Notes: a model not told the origin generated them from the letters alone. A stretch of DNA of 64,000 bases from JTS-RE37 sp041743975 (GCA_041743975.1 JBGTLT010000176.1:1-64000); one strand, 5' to 3'; counted from the stretch's first letter, positions 36,473 through 46,315 are shown. Program-made: numbers and translations.

Positions 36473-37981
36473 TTATTTTAGTTGAAATTCTGGTTGCCTG
36501 GAGAGGTGCATGAGCAGTAAAAACAGCTGTTGGGGTACTTCCGGACTCACGGCAAGCATCCATAACCCCAGTCCTCCCTGGGTATAATCTGAACTGTAAT
36601 AGTTTTCCGGTATATCTTCGATCTTAAAAACCGACATGGCATTGTCAAAATCCTGCACGGTTAGCAGCCCTTTCGGTAAAAATTTATTAACGATCGCTGT
36701 AACTACCTTTTCCGGGTTGCTGGTATTGCTATCCGCAATCCCAACCACATCCATGGCCAGGGTCCGGAATTCTTCCGGGGCGTTCTGGTAAAAGGTTTCC
36801 AGGAAGACCTCTGTTGTCAGCCAACGTCCAATGATGAAATTGGTATTGATCCATGTTCGGTTCCGCTGCCATCCCGCGACGTCAACGGGATCAAAGAGCG
36901 ACTGTCCCAAAAGGGTGCTCGTACTGGTTAAAAAACGGAGGGTATCATCGTCATAGGAGAATCCGGTTTCCCTGATCAGGTTTATATACAGGTCCATGGG
37001 GCTTTTGATGATCACACCGATAGCCTCATCATCAAAAAAATGCTGACTCTTAAAAAGCTGGGACAAGACTGGGGCAATCTCAAAATTGCTGTCGACAAAG
37101 GTGGCAGCCATACCCGAAATAATGGCCTGCGCATTACCTGCAGCATCGTTCGCATCAGGATGCACAAAAAACTCGTATAATTTTGTGCAAATAAATCCGG
37201 CGATTTCTGTTGGCCTTTGTTGAAACAGGATATCGATTACATCATCGTAACCCCAATTGCCGGTCTGCCCTAAGATGGTCTTGCTTCCCGGGTCATGGTA
37301 TGTGGGGTCAAAGGAGACGGGCTCGCATCCCAGATCGCCACGTTCCACATAGCCCGAGAGTGCACGGGCAGTCTCTATGATGTCCTGTTCCGTATAACCG
37401 TTGCCTTCGCCAAGTGAAAAGAGTTCATATAGTTCCCGGGCATAATTTTCATTGGGGTTGTTACCATTGTTATAGACCCCATCCAGGTAGTATAACATAG
37501 CGCTGGTAAGTCCAATTTCACTCAGCAAGGTCTTGAAATTGCCAATGGCATTCCGTTGCAGGCAAACCGTATAGTAATACAGGAAAGAATTACACTCATA
37601 AATTTCAAGCTGGGTTACGAGGTGGTTACTCCAGAAAAAACTTAATCGGTCCCTTAAATTGTTGTTTATAAGGCTATTGGTATAGGACAGTCGCCATTCT
37701 TCCCGTTGCATATTGATAATCTGGCGCGCCTGGTCATCATCTTCCGGGTAATTGCTGCCATTCCAGTCTGCCCAGGCAGGGGGAGATAGCGGAGGGAGGG
37801 ATATTGCCTCATTGATCAGATTATCCACAAGGGCTGCGGCAGATTGGCCCTCGGCCTGATCGATAGCCTGTACAGGAGCGCTAAACCCAAGCCTTCTGTA
37901 CAAATGTGCCGCCCTGAGTTTGTCCAGGGGAGTCGTATAAGGAGCCAGGAAGGACGTATTACAATTAACAAAGTAATCCAT
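36473..37981 (-). CDS. DUF1800 domain-containing protein
   Basis: A 502-residue protein of the DUF1800 family. Typical segments are KLRAAHLYRRLGFSA at the start, LRDRLSFFWSNHLVTQ, NYARELYELFSLGEGNGYTE, ARALSGY and, near the end, a DUF1800 stretch with DVAGWQRNRTWINTNFIIGR. No signal peptide is evident, so the cell location is unclear, unlike its secreted neighbour. It is the first gene of a two-gene operon with the DUF1501 gene. Biochemical function unknown. Confidence 0.87.
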   Translation of the reverse strand: MDYFVNCNTSFLAPYTTPLDKLRAAHLYRRLGFSAPVQAIDQAEGQSAAALVDNLINEAISLPPLSPPAWADWNGSNYPEDDDQARQIINMQREEWRLSYTNSLINNNLRDRLSFFWSNHLVTQLEIYECNSFLYYYTVCLQRNAIGNFKTLLSEIGLTSAMLYYLDGVYNNGNNPNENYARELYELFSLGEGNGYTEQDIIETARALSGYVERGDLGCEPVSFDPTYHDPGSKTILGQTGNWGYDDVIDILFQQRPTEIAGFICTKLYEFFVHPDANDAAGNAQAIISGMAATFVDSNFEIAPVLSQLFKSQHFFDDEAIGVIIKSPMDLYINLIRETGFSYDDDTLRFLTSTSTLLGQSLFDPVDVAGWQRNRTWINTNFIIGRWLTTEVFLETFYQNAPEEFRTLAMDVVGIADSNTSNPEKVVTAIVNKFLPKGLLTVQDFDNAMSVFKIEDIPENYYSSDYTQGGLGLWMLAVSPEVPQQLFLLLMHLSRQPEFQLK

Positions 37982-38170
37982 AGGTTATTTGGCTTTAAGA
38001 CGTCCATGTGTCTAAGGGGCAGATTCTTAACGCATAAAAAAATAGGTTAGTATTACATGTCGGATATTTTCGTTATACTGCTGTACCTTGTATTATGGAA
38101 TAGACAATTAATCGATGAAGCGGTTATATTATACGTTGAAGTGCATAAATATCCAAAAATCCCGGGTTAG

Positions 38171-38530
38171 ATGGGCGATCATAATGATTTAGGAAAGGAA
38201 GGGGAGGAATTGGCAGTTGCGTTCCTCCTCGGGAAAGGCTATACCATCTGCGCACAAAATTTCAGGTACCTGAAGGCTGAGGTAGATATCATTGCCCGGA
38301 AAGGAAATATCCTGGCTATTGTGGAAGTGAAATGCAGGACGTCCACTTTTCTTGAAAATATAGCGGATACGATTACCAAAAAGAAAATTAAGTTGTTGGT
38401 CCTTGCTGCGGACCAGTATGTTACCCGGCGGGATCTCGATGTGGAGGTGCGTTTTGACATTATAACCTTACTGCGCAACCGGGAGGAAACGACCATTGAA
38501 CATTTGGAAAGTGCCTTTTATCATTTTTAA
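38171..38530 (+). CDS. YraN family (UPF0102) putative endonuclease-fold protein
   Basis: A 119-residue protein with the UPF0102 signature: GKEGEELAVAFLLGKGYTI at the start, NFRYLKAEVDIIARKGNILA and VEVKCRT, which is the E/D-x-K core of a restriction-endonuclease-like fold (Asp in VDII, Glu-x-Lys in EVK). The family is thought to be a nuclease related to Holliday-junction resolvases, with no firm function. It is transcribed alone. Confidence 0.88.
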   Translation: MGDHNDLGKEGEELAVAFLLGKGYTICAQNFRYLKAEVDIIARKGNILAIVEVKCRTSTFLENIADTITKKKIKLLVLAADQYVTRRDLDVEVRFDIITLLRNREETTIEHLESAFYHF

Positions 38531-38572
38531 ATCCCGGGCCGTAACGGGTGTTTGCTGAAAATGAAATTTGAA

Positions 38573-38604
38573 TTTGTTTTATTTGTAACATTTTGTTAGG
38601 TTTG
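38573..38604 (+). promoter_or_regulatory. Bacteroidota-type promoter
   Basis: TTTG at 38573-38576, 20 nt spacer, then TAGGTTTG at 38597-38604, matching the TTTG / TAnnTTTG consensus of the primary sigma factor of Bacteroidota. It ends 17 nt before the ATG at 38622, giving a very short leader. Confidence 0.7.
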
Positions 38605-38621
38605 TAAATCAATCAACCCAA

Positions 38622-39281
38622 ATGAAAACAATTTCATCCGTAGTAGAACAGTACATCAAAAAAAAGCCCTTTTTGCAAAGTGCGCTGGCTCAGGGCATTA
38701 TTAACCTCACTTCCCTATCCCGTATTGTCAAACCCGAAATTGAGGAGGAACTCGGGAAGGACATCCGCAATGGGGCTATTGTAATGGCACTGAAACGGTT
38801 GTCTGATGACATGGAATTCCGGGCCACCCACAGGATACTAAAAGTACTGAAGAATATCGGGGAAATTACGGTGCGGTCTTCGCTGACGGATTTTACCTTT
38901 CTGGTATCGGATACGATCCTGGAAAACCAGACCCTGTTGATGGAGGAGGTCAACAAGAACAAGGAAGTATTCTATACCTCCTCACGGGGTGTCAATGAAT
39001 TGAATATCGTAGTCAGCAATAGCCTGGATGCAATTGTGGAAACGTTGTTCAAAGCCGAAAAATGCACCCAAAAGGCACGTAACCTGGCTTCTATAACCGT
39101 TAAGCTGCCTGCGGAAAATGTATCGGTGCCGGGAATCTATTATTTTATATTCCAGCGGCTTGCCTGGGAGGGGATCGTCCTGTACGAAGTCATTTCCACC
39201 ACCAATGAATTTACGATCCTGGTCAATGATGAACAGGTAGATACGGCATTTAAGACCATCAAGGACCTCAAGACTCTTTAG
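38622..39281 (+). CDS. ACT-domain-like protein of unknown function
   Basis: A 219-residue soluble protein. The N-terminal 75 residues (VVEQYIKKKPFLQSALAQGI then NLTSLSRIVKPEIEEELGKD) look like a small helical, DNA-binding-like domain. From about residue 80 two ACT-like units are suggested: EITVRSSLTDFTFLVSD and, after LASITVKLPAENVSVPGIYY, FTILVNDEQVDTAF. Database entries of this kind are sometimes called aspartate kinase, but no kinase domain is present here. An amino-acid-sensing regulator is a reasonable guess. A clear promoter precedes it. Confidence 0.68.
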   Translation: MKTISSVVEQYIKKKPFLQSALAQGIINLTSLSRIVKPEIEEELGKDIRNGAIVMALKRLSDDMEFRATHRILKVLKNIGEITVRSSLTDFTFLVSDTILENQTLLMEEVNKNKEVFYTSSRGVNELNIVVSNSLDAIVETLFKAEKCTQKARNLASITVKLPAENVSVPGIYYFIFQRLAWEGIVLYEVISTTNEFTILVNDEQVDTAFKTIKDLKTL

Positions 39282-39318
39282 CACATCGGTTTCTGCCACA
39301 ATCGAGGATGCAGGTGGT

Positions 39319-40647
39319 TCACATCCTGGCATTTTCCTTGAGCCACTGCATCAGGCCCTGATAATCTTCCGGTCTGGCAATAATATGTTTATCCTGATCC
39401 AAAACAAAATAGGTTGGGGTCTTTTCAATGGCATAGAGGTCAGCGTAGTCACTTTCCCATTTACCCAGGCCCAGGGCATGTTCGAAGGAGGGTAACTTTG
39501 AAGATTCGCGCGTCCAGTTTTCCGTATCGACTTCCAGGCCTACGGCCAGGACCTGTATCCCGGTTTTACCAAGCAATGCGGTTTGTAATTGAGGTAATTC
39601 ATGAAGGCAATGCGGGCACTCACTGCTCCAGAATAAGAGGATATAAGTTGTCGCCCCTGATAAGTCGCCCATTTTTTTAGTTCCCTGGGCTGTTTGCCAG
39701 CTGATATCTGGAGCACGCTGGCCAATCCGCAAACGGTTAAAGGTTTCTATTTTTTCAACAAGTCCCAAATTTCCTGCCCGGAGGGCAGGCTCCTTCAGGT
39801 AGTCGGTATAAACCCAGTCGGAAAGCCTATAGTTGCCGGCCTTCTCCCATCGGGACCAGAAGGAGTCATATACCTGTATTTTAAGAGCCTCTTTATTATC
39901 TCCGATCTTAGCATCTATTTCCCTGATATTTTCTTGTATCCACTGCAGGCTGTCAGGGGTGGCAGTATAGGATTCCGGGCTTGCAGTATAGACGTACTTG
40001 AGCAGTTTGTCTGTCAGGTAGCCGGATGCCAGCAACAGGGAATCGCCAAAATCGAGGTGGTCAAAATAATGTGCTTTCCTGTGCTTCAAATAATCATTTA
40101 TAGTTTCGGAGGTTACAGGGATATAGGGTTGATTGGAAGTGATAAAGCGGTGTACCATCAGCCTCCTGGAACTGGCTTTGTATTTCTCCTGAATTTTCAA
40201 CAACCGTTTGGCAAATTCCGGTAGTTCCGCGTGCAGTGAGTTATCGGCATAGGCCAACCTGATTTCTTCCTCAACTGCGGTTATATCCTTAAAATATGCC
40301 TGGAATTGCTTGTTTTCTTCGGACAGGATAAAGGCCACTCCGGTTCTGCTGTCAAAATCAAGTTCCACATCTTCTTTCCCATTATAGAGGACATCAAAAT
40401 AATTGGAATCCTGAGGAATGCCATACACCAGTCGATAGATTCCCGGGGGTGTATTCTCCGGGAGCAAGATCGTAAACCTTCCTGCCGTAATGCGGCATTC
40501 TGAAGTATACTCCTGCCCCCCGGGCTGCAGGGAGTAGGCAAGTAGCCAGGTATAATCGCCTGCGGGGGAAAAAGTGCCTGAAATGGTATGCTGGGCAGTA
40601 GCGTACAGCATTACAAGGGATAAGAGCCAAGTAAGGAATTTTTTCAT
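39319..40647 (-). CDS. Exported thioredoxin-like (TlpA-type) protein with long N-terminal domain
   Basis: The 442-residue protein has a signal peptide (ending YATAQ). The first part (about 20-120) resembles a DUF4369-like beta domain; a long helical middle follows (120-300). The last 140 residues form a TlpA/thioredoxin domain: IGQRAPDISWQTAQGTKKMG, the redox motif in LLFWSSECPHCLHELPQL (C-P-H-C) and the cis-Pro in EKTPTYFVL. It should reduce or shuffle disulfides in the periplasm. It is intact, in contrast to the broken TlpA-type gene at 1511-1915. Confidence 0.85.
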   Translation of the reverse strand: MKKFLTWLLSLVMLYATAQHTISGTFSPAGDYTWLLAYSLQPGGQEYTSECRITAGRFTILLPENTPPGIYRLVYGIPQDSNYFDVLYNGKEDVELDFDSRTGVAFILSEENKQFQAYFKDITAVEEEIRLAYADNSLHAELPEFAKRLLKIQEKYKASSRRLMVHRFITSNQPYIPVTSETINDYLKHRKAHYFDHLDFGDSLLLASGYLTDKLLKYVYTASPESYTATPDSLQWIQENIREIDAKIGDNKEALKIQVYDSFWSRWEKAGNYRLSDWVYTDYLKEPALRAGNLGLVEKIETFNRLRIGQRAPDISWQTAQGTKKMGDLSGATTYILLFWSSECPHCLHELPQLQTALLGKTGIQVLAVGLEVDTENWTRESSKLPSFEHALGLGKWESDYADLYAIEKTPTYFVLDQDKHIIARPEDYQGLMQWLKENARM

Positions 40648-40738
40648 GTGTCAGGTGCTAAGGCCAAGGGTATAAGTACGCCACCCGCAGTGCATACTGT
40701 CTAACATTCCGGTTTGACAACAGCTGAACAGGCATTTT

Positions 40739-42031
40739 CTAGGGAGAGATTGCCTCCAGGGGCCCATAGACCGCATCCCTGAAATTTTTATGCAATTTAA
40801 TGGGGTCATAGGGAAATAATTGCACAAAAAGCACAGCGGTAAGGTTATTCACCGGATCTACCCAAAAAAGGGTACTGGCAGCGCCGTCCCAGAAAAATTC
40901 CCCTACAGCACCATTGTTTTCCTCAGGGGTGACGGGTGGTTCCAGGCGGACCGCAAAATTGATCCCAAAGCCTACCTTCCCTTTACTTGGCAAAAAGGAT
41001 CGTTCCGTGATACTGTCTGCGAGTTGGTTGGTGGCCATCAGCTCTACTGTTTCAGGTTTTAAGACAGTTACCGAATCCAGCGTTCCGCCATGAACCAGCA
41101 TACGGGCAAAACGCATATAATTATCCAGGGTGGAGGTAAGGCCGGACCCACCCCTGGTAAGCGGCCAATGCTGAAGGTAATCTGATTTAGCCTCCTCATC
41201 CGGTAATTGGGCAAGTTCCCCTCCTTCGCCCAGCCTGTACATGGCGGAGAACCTCGCCCTGTCTGGTTCCGGCACAAAATAGCGGGTGTCATCCATTTTT
41301 AAAGGCCCCAAAACATGCTCCCTTACGTATTCCGCATAAGGCTGCCCCGAGATCCGTTCCACCATAAAGGCTTGTACATCTACGCTTGGGCCATATTCCC
41401 ATTGATCACCCGGATGGAAATAAAGGGGCGTATCCCCCATTTTCTGTGCCATTTGAACCAGCGTATGTTCCCGGTTCATGGCATCCGCCTCCGCAATATA
41501 TTTTCCCAGGCCCTGGATATCCTGGTTCCTTCCAAAGCCAGCTGTGTGACGGGTAAGGTCACGGATGGTCATTGGGCGGTTCGGTTCTTCCAGGATGGGA
41601 TTCCCGGCAGCATCTTCCCCAGAATAGACCTTCATGTTTTCAAATTCCGGCGCGAACTGCGCAACCGGGTCATCAAGGGTAAAGGCCCCTTTTTCATACA
41701 GTGTCATCAGGGCAGTTCCTGTTATCGGTTTTGTCATGGAATAGATCTGCACAATGGTATTGCGGCTCATGGGTATTCCGGCATTACGGTCTGCAAATCC
41801 AAATGCCCCGAAGTACACCTCTTTGTCTTTTTCATAAATGAGGGCGGAAATGCCCGCCACCTTGCCCAGATCCACGTAACTTTTCAGGGTGGAGTCTATC
41901 CGGGTTACCGCAGTGTCATTAATAACCCATTCCTTCAGTGTAGTATCCCTGGAAACGACGGTTGGTTTTTCTTTACATGCACCTAAAACCAAAAGCAGCA
42001 CAACAAAAATTGTGATCAAGGGCTTTTTCAT
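40739..42031 (-). CDS. Serine hydrolase lipoprotein, class C beta-lactamase fold
   Basis: A 430-residue protein from the ATG at 42031; the frame is open further but this start gives a lipoprotein signal (MKKPLITIFVVLLLVLGA-C, Cys at residue 19). The nucleophile motif is in IYSMTKPITGTALM (S-M-T-K), the Tyr motif is in YGPSVDVQAFMVERISG, and a GFGINF segment lies near the C-terminus. It is an esterase- or peptidase-like member anchored in an envelope membrane. Substrate unknown. Transcribed alone upstream of mfd. Confidence 0.86.
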   Translation of the reverse strand: MKKPLITIFVVLLLVLGACKEKPTVVSRDTTLKEWVINDTAVTRIDSTLKSYVDLGKVAGISALIYEKDKEVYFGAFGFADRNAGIPMSRNTIVQIYSMTKPITGTALMTLYEKGAFTLDDPVAQFAPEFENMKVYSGEDAAGNPILEEPNRPMTIRDLTRHTAGFGRNQDIQGLGKYIAEADAMNREHTLVQMAQKMGDTPLYFHPGDQWEYGPSVDVQAFMVERISGQPYAEYVREHVLGPLKMDDTRYFVPEPDRARFSAMYRLGEGGELAQLPDEEAKSDYLQHWPLTRGGSGLTSTLDNYMRFARMLVHGGTLDSVTVLKPETVELMATNQLADSITERSFLPSKGKVGFGINFAVRLEPPVTPEENNGAVGEFFWDGAASTLFWVDPVNNLTAVLFVQLFPYDPIKLHKNFRDAVYGPLEAISP

Positions 42032-42178
42032 GGTATTAAATTTTGGTCTGTGTTTACATTGAAATACATGGTATCCGGGGGCACTGTGTCCATCAAATAT
42101 AGCGCATATATTGTAAAGTGAAAGCAATATGCGCACCCAAATACAGCTGGCATGGAAGGGCTATCATATCATCGTGGT

Positions 42179-45100
42179 TCAGGCAACGGTTTCCCGGGAA
42201 ACGGCAAAGGGTTGAAGGGCTTCCAATGCAATGTCCACGGATTTGATGTTATCAAATATCAGGAGCAACCGCAATCCGTTCCTGGTGTTTTTTTCTTTGA
42301 TCTTACAGTGCTCCGGATGGGCCTGGACAAATTGAAGCAACCTTGTAAACCCCGGGCTTTGATAGTGATCAGATTCTTGATCCGCCAGAAAGTAGCCCAG
42401 GAGTTTCCCCTTTTTCATTACCACTTTTTCCAGCCCCATGCTATTGGCGATCCATTTGATCCGTACGGAATTCAGCAGATCTTCTACCTGTATGGGGAGT
42501 TCGCCGAACCGGTCAATAAGGCGGGCTTCATATTTTTGCAGACCCTCCTCCTCCCTGATGGTATTAAGTTCGGTGTACTGATTGAGTCGCTCTGTGATAT
42601 TATTGATGTAGTCGTCCGGGAAAAGCAATTCAAAATCAGCGTCTATCTGTGTGTCTCTCACATAGTGTTTATGCCTGTGGCCTTCAACTTGTTCGTATAA
42701 TTCCCTGAATTCATTGTCCTTTAACTCATCAATCGCCTCAGACAGGATTTTCTGGTACGCTTCAAAACCAATCTCATTGATAAACCCGCTTTGCTCCCCT
42801 CCCAGCAGGTCGCCGGCTCCCCTGATCTCCAGGTCCTTCATGGCTATATTAAAACCGCTTCCCAGTTCGGTGAATTGTTCCAGGGCTTCAATCCTTTTAC
42901 GGGCATCCTGTGTCATGATATCGTATGGGGGTGTTATGAAATAGCAAAATGCCTTTTTATTGCTCCGGCCGACCCGCCCGCGCATTTGGTGCAAGTCGCT
43001 TAACCCGAAATTATTAGCATTGTTGATAAATATAGTATTGGCATTTGCAACATCGAGGCCGCTCTCTACAATAGTCGTGGATACCAATACGTCAAATGCC
43101 CCGTTCATAAAGGCAAGCATTAAAATTTCGAGCCTCTTGCCTTCCATCTGGCCATGCCCTATTCCCACTTTGGCATCGGGGACAAGCCGCTGTATCAAGC
43201 CGGCTACCTCTTTTATATTCTCAATGCGGTTGTGGATGAAAAACACCTGTCCTCCCCGCTGTATTTCATAACTGATGGCATCCCGTATTACCTCTTCATT
43301 CCACCGCATGACCCTGCTCTCAATAGGATACCGGTTAGGGGGCGGGGTATTGATAACAGAGAGATCCCTTGCAGCCATCAGGCTGAATTGCAAGGTCCTT
43401 GGAATGGGTGTAGCGGTAAGTGTAAGGACGTCCACATTCTCTTTAATCGCCTTTAATTTATCTTTAACAGATACCCCGAACTTTTGTTCCTCGTCCACGA
43501 TCAGCAACCCAAGGTCCCTGAATTTTACATTTTTATTAACCAACTGATGCGTCCCTATAATAATGTCAACCTTGCCGGAAGCCAGGCCATCAAGGGTCTC
43601 TTTTTTCTCTTTGGGTGTGCGGAAGCGGTTCAGGTAGTCAACGGTGACCGGCATATCTTTCAGCCGTTCGGTAAAGGTACGGTGATGCTGAAAGGCCAGG
43701 ATGGTGGTCGGCACAAGTACGGCTACCTGCTTCCCATTATCCACTGCCTTAAAGGCGGCCCGAATAGCCACCTCTGTTTTACCGAAGCCTACGTCCCCGC
43801 ATACAAGCCTGTCCATAGGCCTTTCACTTTCCATATCCCTCTTGATATCTTCGGTGGCTGTTGTCTGGTCAGGGGTGTCTTCGTAGATAAAGGATGCCTC
43901 CAGTTCCAGTTGTAAATAACTGTCAGGGGCATATTGCAATCCCTTTTCCAACCTTCTTTTGGCGTAGACTTTGATGAGGTCGAAGGCGATCTGCTTCACC
44001 CGGGATTTGGTCTTTTGCTTCAGTTTTTTCCAGGCAGCGGAACCCAGTTTATAAATTTTAGGTACGGCCCCGTCCTTTCCATTGAATTTCGAAATTTTAT
44101 GGAGCGAATGAATGCTGACGTATAAAATGTCACGGTCGCCATAGACCAATTTGATGGCCTCCTGCCGTTTTCCTTCCACATCAATATTCTGAAGCCCCCC
44201 GAATTTTCCAATTCCGTGGTCTATATGGGTTACATAATCCCCGATTTCCAGCTTGTTGAATTCCTTAAGGGAGATAGCTTGTTTTTTGGCATACCCGTTT
44301 TTCAAATAGAATTTATGGTATCGTTCAAAGATCTGGTGATCCGTATAACAGGCTATTTTCAGTTCAGGGGCAATAAAGCCTTCATAGAGGGGAAAAACAA
44401 CGGTCTGGTAATGTACATCCTTTTCTACCTCTTCGAATATATCGTGAAACCGTTTGGCCTGTTGTTCTGTAGAACAGCATATATAATTGGTATATCCCCG
44501 GGCATGGAATCCTTTGAGGTTGCTGATCAGCAAGTCGAATTTTTTATTGAAAGCTGGCTGGGGTTTGATCTCAAAGGTAATATCAGCGAAGTCTGCCTTA
44601 TGGGGTAAGCCGCCTTTGCTGCCTGCCACCGGAACCAGGCCCCCCGACTTGTTCAACTGCACCCTTGTAAAGGAAGACAATTGCTGTTTGAGCAATTCAG
44701 AGGTAATGAAAAGAGCTTCCGGCCTGGAGTGTTTCAAGGTGGATGACATCCCTTCAAAGGCCTCCCTGGCCTTTTCAAAAAAGGAATCTATCCTCGAAAA
44801 GAGCAGTGCCTCGTTTTTGCTGAAGACCAGGGTAGACGGGGATATATACTGCAGGAAACTTTCGCGGATGTCCTGCTGGGATTTATTTTCAACATTTGGG
44901 ATAATGCTTATTTTCTTTACGGTATCCGTGGATAGCTGGGATTCCACATCAAAGGTCCTCAGGCTATCTACTTCATCCCCAAAAAACTCTATCCGGTAGG
45001 GTTCATTGTGGGAAAATGAAAAGACGTCCACTATCCCTCCCCTTACCGAAAACTCACCGGGCTCTGTAACAAAGTCCACACGGTGAAAATGGTATTCAAA

Positions 45101-45580
45101 AAGCACTTCGTTCAGAAAATCAAGGGAGAGGGTGTCCCCGATTTTTATTTTCAGGGTATTTCTATCCAATTCCTTCCTGGTGACTACCATTTCGAAAAGC
45201 GCATCGGGATAGGTGATGATCAGCGCTGGTTTTTTCCTGGAATTGATCCGGTTCAAAACTTCGGCGCGGAGCAATACATTTGCATTGTCCGTTTCCTCAA
45301 CCTGATAGGGCCGCCGGTAACTTCCCGGATAGAACAACACGTCTTTTTCGCCCACCATCAGTTCCAGGTCATTGAGGTGGTAAGCTGCTTCCTCCTTATC
45401 GTTGAGGATCACCATAAAAGGTGTTTTCAAATCTTTAAAAGCTGCGGCAAGGGCGAAGGAAAGTGCGGAACCTGTCAGGCCGTTTATGGAAATATCTCTT
45501 TGGGAAGAGGAAAGGGTATCCTGCAGTTTCCGGAGTTGCGGAGACTGTGAGAACAGTTGCTGGATTGCAATTTGGGTCAA
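42179..45580 (-). CDS. mfd: Transcription-repair coupling factor Mfd
   Basis: About 1130 residues. Mfd removes RNA polymerase stalled at DNA lesions and recruits UvrA. UvrB-like N-terminal modules come first (LFYPGSYRRPYQVEETDNAN), then the RNA-polymerase-interacting CarD-like domain (LEIGDYVTHIDHGIGKFGGL). The RecG-like translocase follows, with Walker A in VCGDVGFGKTEVA, the DEEQ box in LLIVDEEQKFGVSVKDK and QMRGRVGRS. The C-terminal TRCF domain ends the protein. No ATG is available: the frame begins at TTG 45598, which lies inside a -7 box, so TTG at 45580 is taken as start. Confidence 0.95.
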   Translation of the reverse strand: MTQIAIQQLFSQSPQLRKLQDTLSSSQRDISINGLTGSALSFALAAAFKDLKTPFMVILNDKEEAAYHLNDLELMVGEKDVLFYPGSYRRPYQVEETDNANVLLRAEVLNRINSRKKPALIITYPDALFEMVVTRKELDRNTLKIKIGDTLSLDFLNEVLFEYHFHRVDFVTEPGEFSVRGGIVDVFSFSHNEPYRIEFFGDEVDSLRTFDVESQLSTDTVKKISIIPNVENKSQQDIRESFLQYISPSTLVFSKNEALLFSRIDSFFEKAREAFEGMSSTLKHSRPEALFITSELLKQQLSSFTRVQLNKSGGLVPVAGSKGGLPHKADFADITFEIKPQPAFNKKFDLLISNLKGFHARGYTNYICCSTEQQAKRFHDIFEEVEKDVHYQTVVFPLYEGFIAPELKIACYTDHQIFERYHKFYLKNGYAKKQAISLKEFNKLEIGDYVTHIDHGIGKFGGLQNIDVEGKRQEAIKLVYGDRDILYVSIHSLHKISKFNGKDGAVPKIYKLGSAAWKKLKQKTKSRVKQIAFDLIKVYAKRRLEKGLQYAPDSYLQLELEASFIYEDTPDQTTATEDIKRDMESERPMDRLVCGDVGFGKTEVAIRAAFKAVDNGKQVAVLVPTTILAFQHHRTFTERLKDMPVTVDYLNRFRTPKEKKETLDGLASGKVDIIIGTHQLVNKNVKFRDLGLLIVDEEQKFGVSVKDKLKAIKENVDVLTLTATPIPRTLQFSLMAARDLSVINTPPPNRYPIESRVMRWNEEVIRDAISYEIQRGGQVFFIHNRIENIKEVAGLIQRLVPDAKVGIGHGQMEGKRLEILMLAFMNGAFDVLVSTTIVESGLDVANANTIFINNANNFGLSDLHQMRGRVGRSNKKAFCYFITPPYDIMTQDARKRIEALEQFTELGSGFNIAMKDLEIRGAGDLLGGEQSGFINEIGFEAYQKILSEAIDELKDNEFRELYEQVEGHRHKHYVRDTQIDADFELLFPDDYINNITERLNQYTELNTIREEEGLQKYEARLIDRFGELPIQVEDLLNSVRIKWIANSMGLEKVVMKKGKLLGYFLADQESDHYQSPGFTRLLQFVQAHPEHCKIKEKNTRNGLRLLLIFDNIKSVDIALEALQPFAVSRETVA

Positions 45581-45595
45581 CCGTAAAAATTTGTG

Positions 45596-45626
45596 CAAAT
45601 ATAAGGTCTGATTGAGGTTCCCCCAA
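45596..45626 (-). promoter_or_regulatory. Candidate promoter of mfd
   Basis: On the minus strand TTG at 45624-45626 is followed after 20 nt by TATATTTG at 45596-45603, an exact fit to TAnnTTTG. The transcript would start about 10 nt upstream of the TTG codon at 45580, giving an almost leaderless message. Confidence 0.5.
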
Positions 45627-45634
45627 GCAATGCC

Positions 45635-46267
45635 TTAAATTTTTATCACAGTTGCATCCGCGATGGCAAAGGCTTCATCGTCCTGTTCCATTTCAAATAC
45701 ATGGGTGCCGGTGAAGGCCCCGAAAGCGGGAAGTATCAGTTGCATTTTCCGAAGGTAAAAACACGGCAGCCTCAGGGATTGCCTGCCCTTGCCCCTGAGT
45801 GTGACCGCAGGATGCATGTGGCCTGAGAAATTATAGAAGCCTGTCCGTTCTTCCGGATGGTGCGTTAGCAGGAATCCCTGCAGCTCCCACTCATGGACCA
45901 CTTTAATGCCCAGTGCCTGATACTTCAGGGGGGAAATGATGTCGTGGTTCCCGGATACAAGGATGATCTCCAGGTTGGAACTTTGAACCCAGGATTCAAA
46001 AAATGCCCATTCACCGTTGAGGTAGGAATGAAACAGGTCTCCCAGGAAACATATCTTTTTCGGGTTGAAAAAAGCCATTGTTTCGCCCAGCATTTCAAAA
46101 TTTCGCCTGATGGCGGATACAGGGACCGCAGCCCCGAATTTCCGGAAATGCGATACCTTCCCAAGGTGCACATCACTAATCAGCAACAAGGATTGCTGCG
46201 GCCAGTAGATGGCACCGGAAGGGTGCAGAATAAATTGTTGGTCCTGTAGGCTGATCGTCCGGGTCAT
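45635..46267 (-). CDS. pdeM: Ligase-associated DNA damage response endonuclease PdeM
   Basis: A 210-residue calcineurin-like phosphoesterase. All metal-site motifs are visible: LLISDVHLGK, FLGDLFHS, VSGNHD, LTHHPE and SGHMHP. This is the PdeM family that accompanies the helicase, ligase and exonuclease genes found directly upstream on the same strand. Members are inferred to process DNA ends during repair. It is the last gene of the four-gene set, 48 nt after the helicase, and precedes mfd. Confidence 0.9.
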   Translation of the reverse strand: MTRTISLQDQQFILHPSGAIYWPQQSLLLISDVHLGKVSHFRKFGAAVPVSAIRRNFEMLGETMAFFNPKKICFLGDLFHSYLNGEWAFFESWVQSSNLEIILVSGNHDIISPLKYQALGIKVVHEWELQGFLLTHHPEERTGFYNFSGHMHPAVTLRGKGRQSLRLPCFYLRKMQLILPAFGAFTGTHVFEMEQDDEAFAIADATVIKI

Positions 46268-46315
46268 GTGCCAAAGGTAAACAGACGAAAGTGGTTTTCA
46301 AAATGTGTTGCAATA

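Noticed and set aside
42179..45598. Several long plus-strand frames opposite mfd
   Set aside because: They are antisense shadows of a highly conserved gene and resemble no protein.
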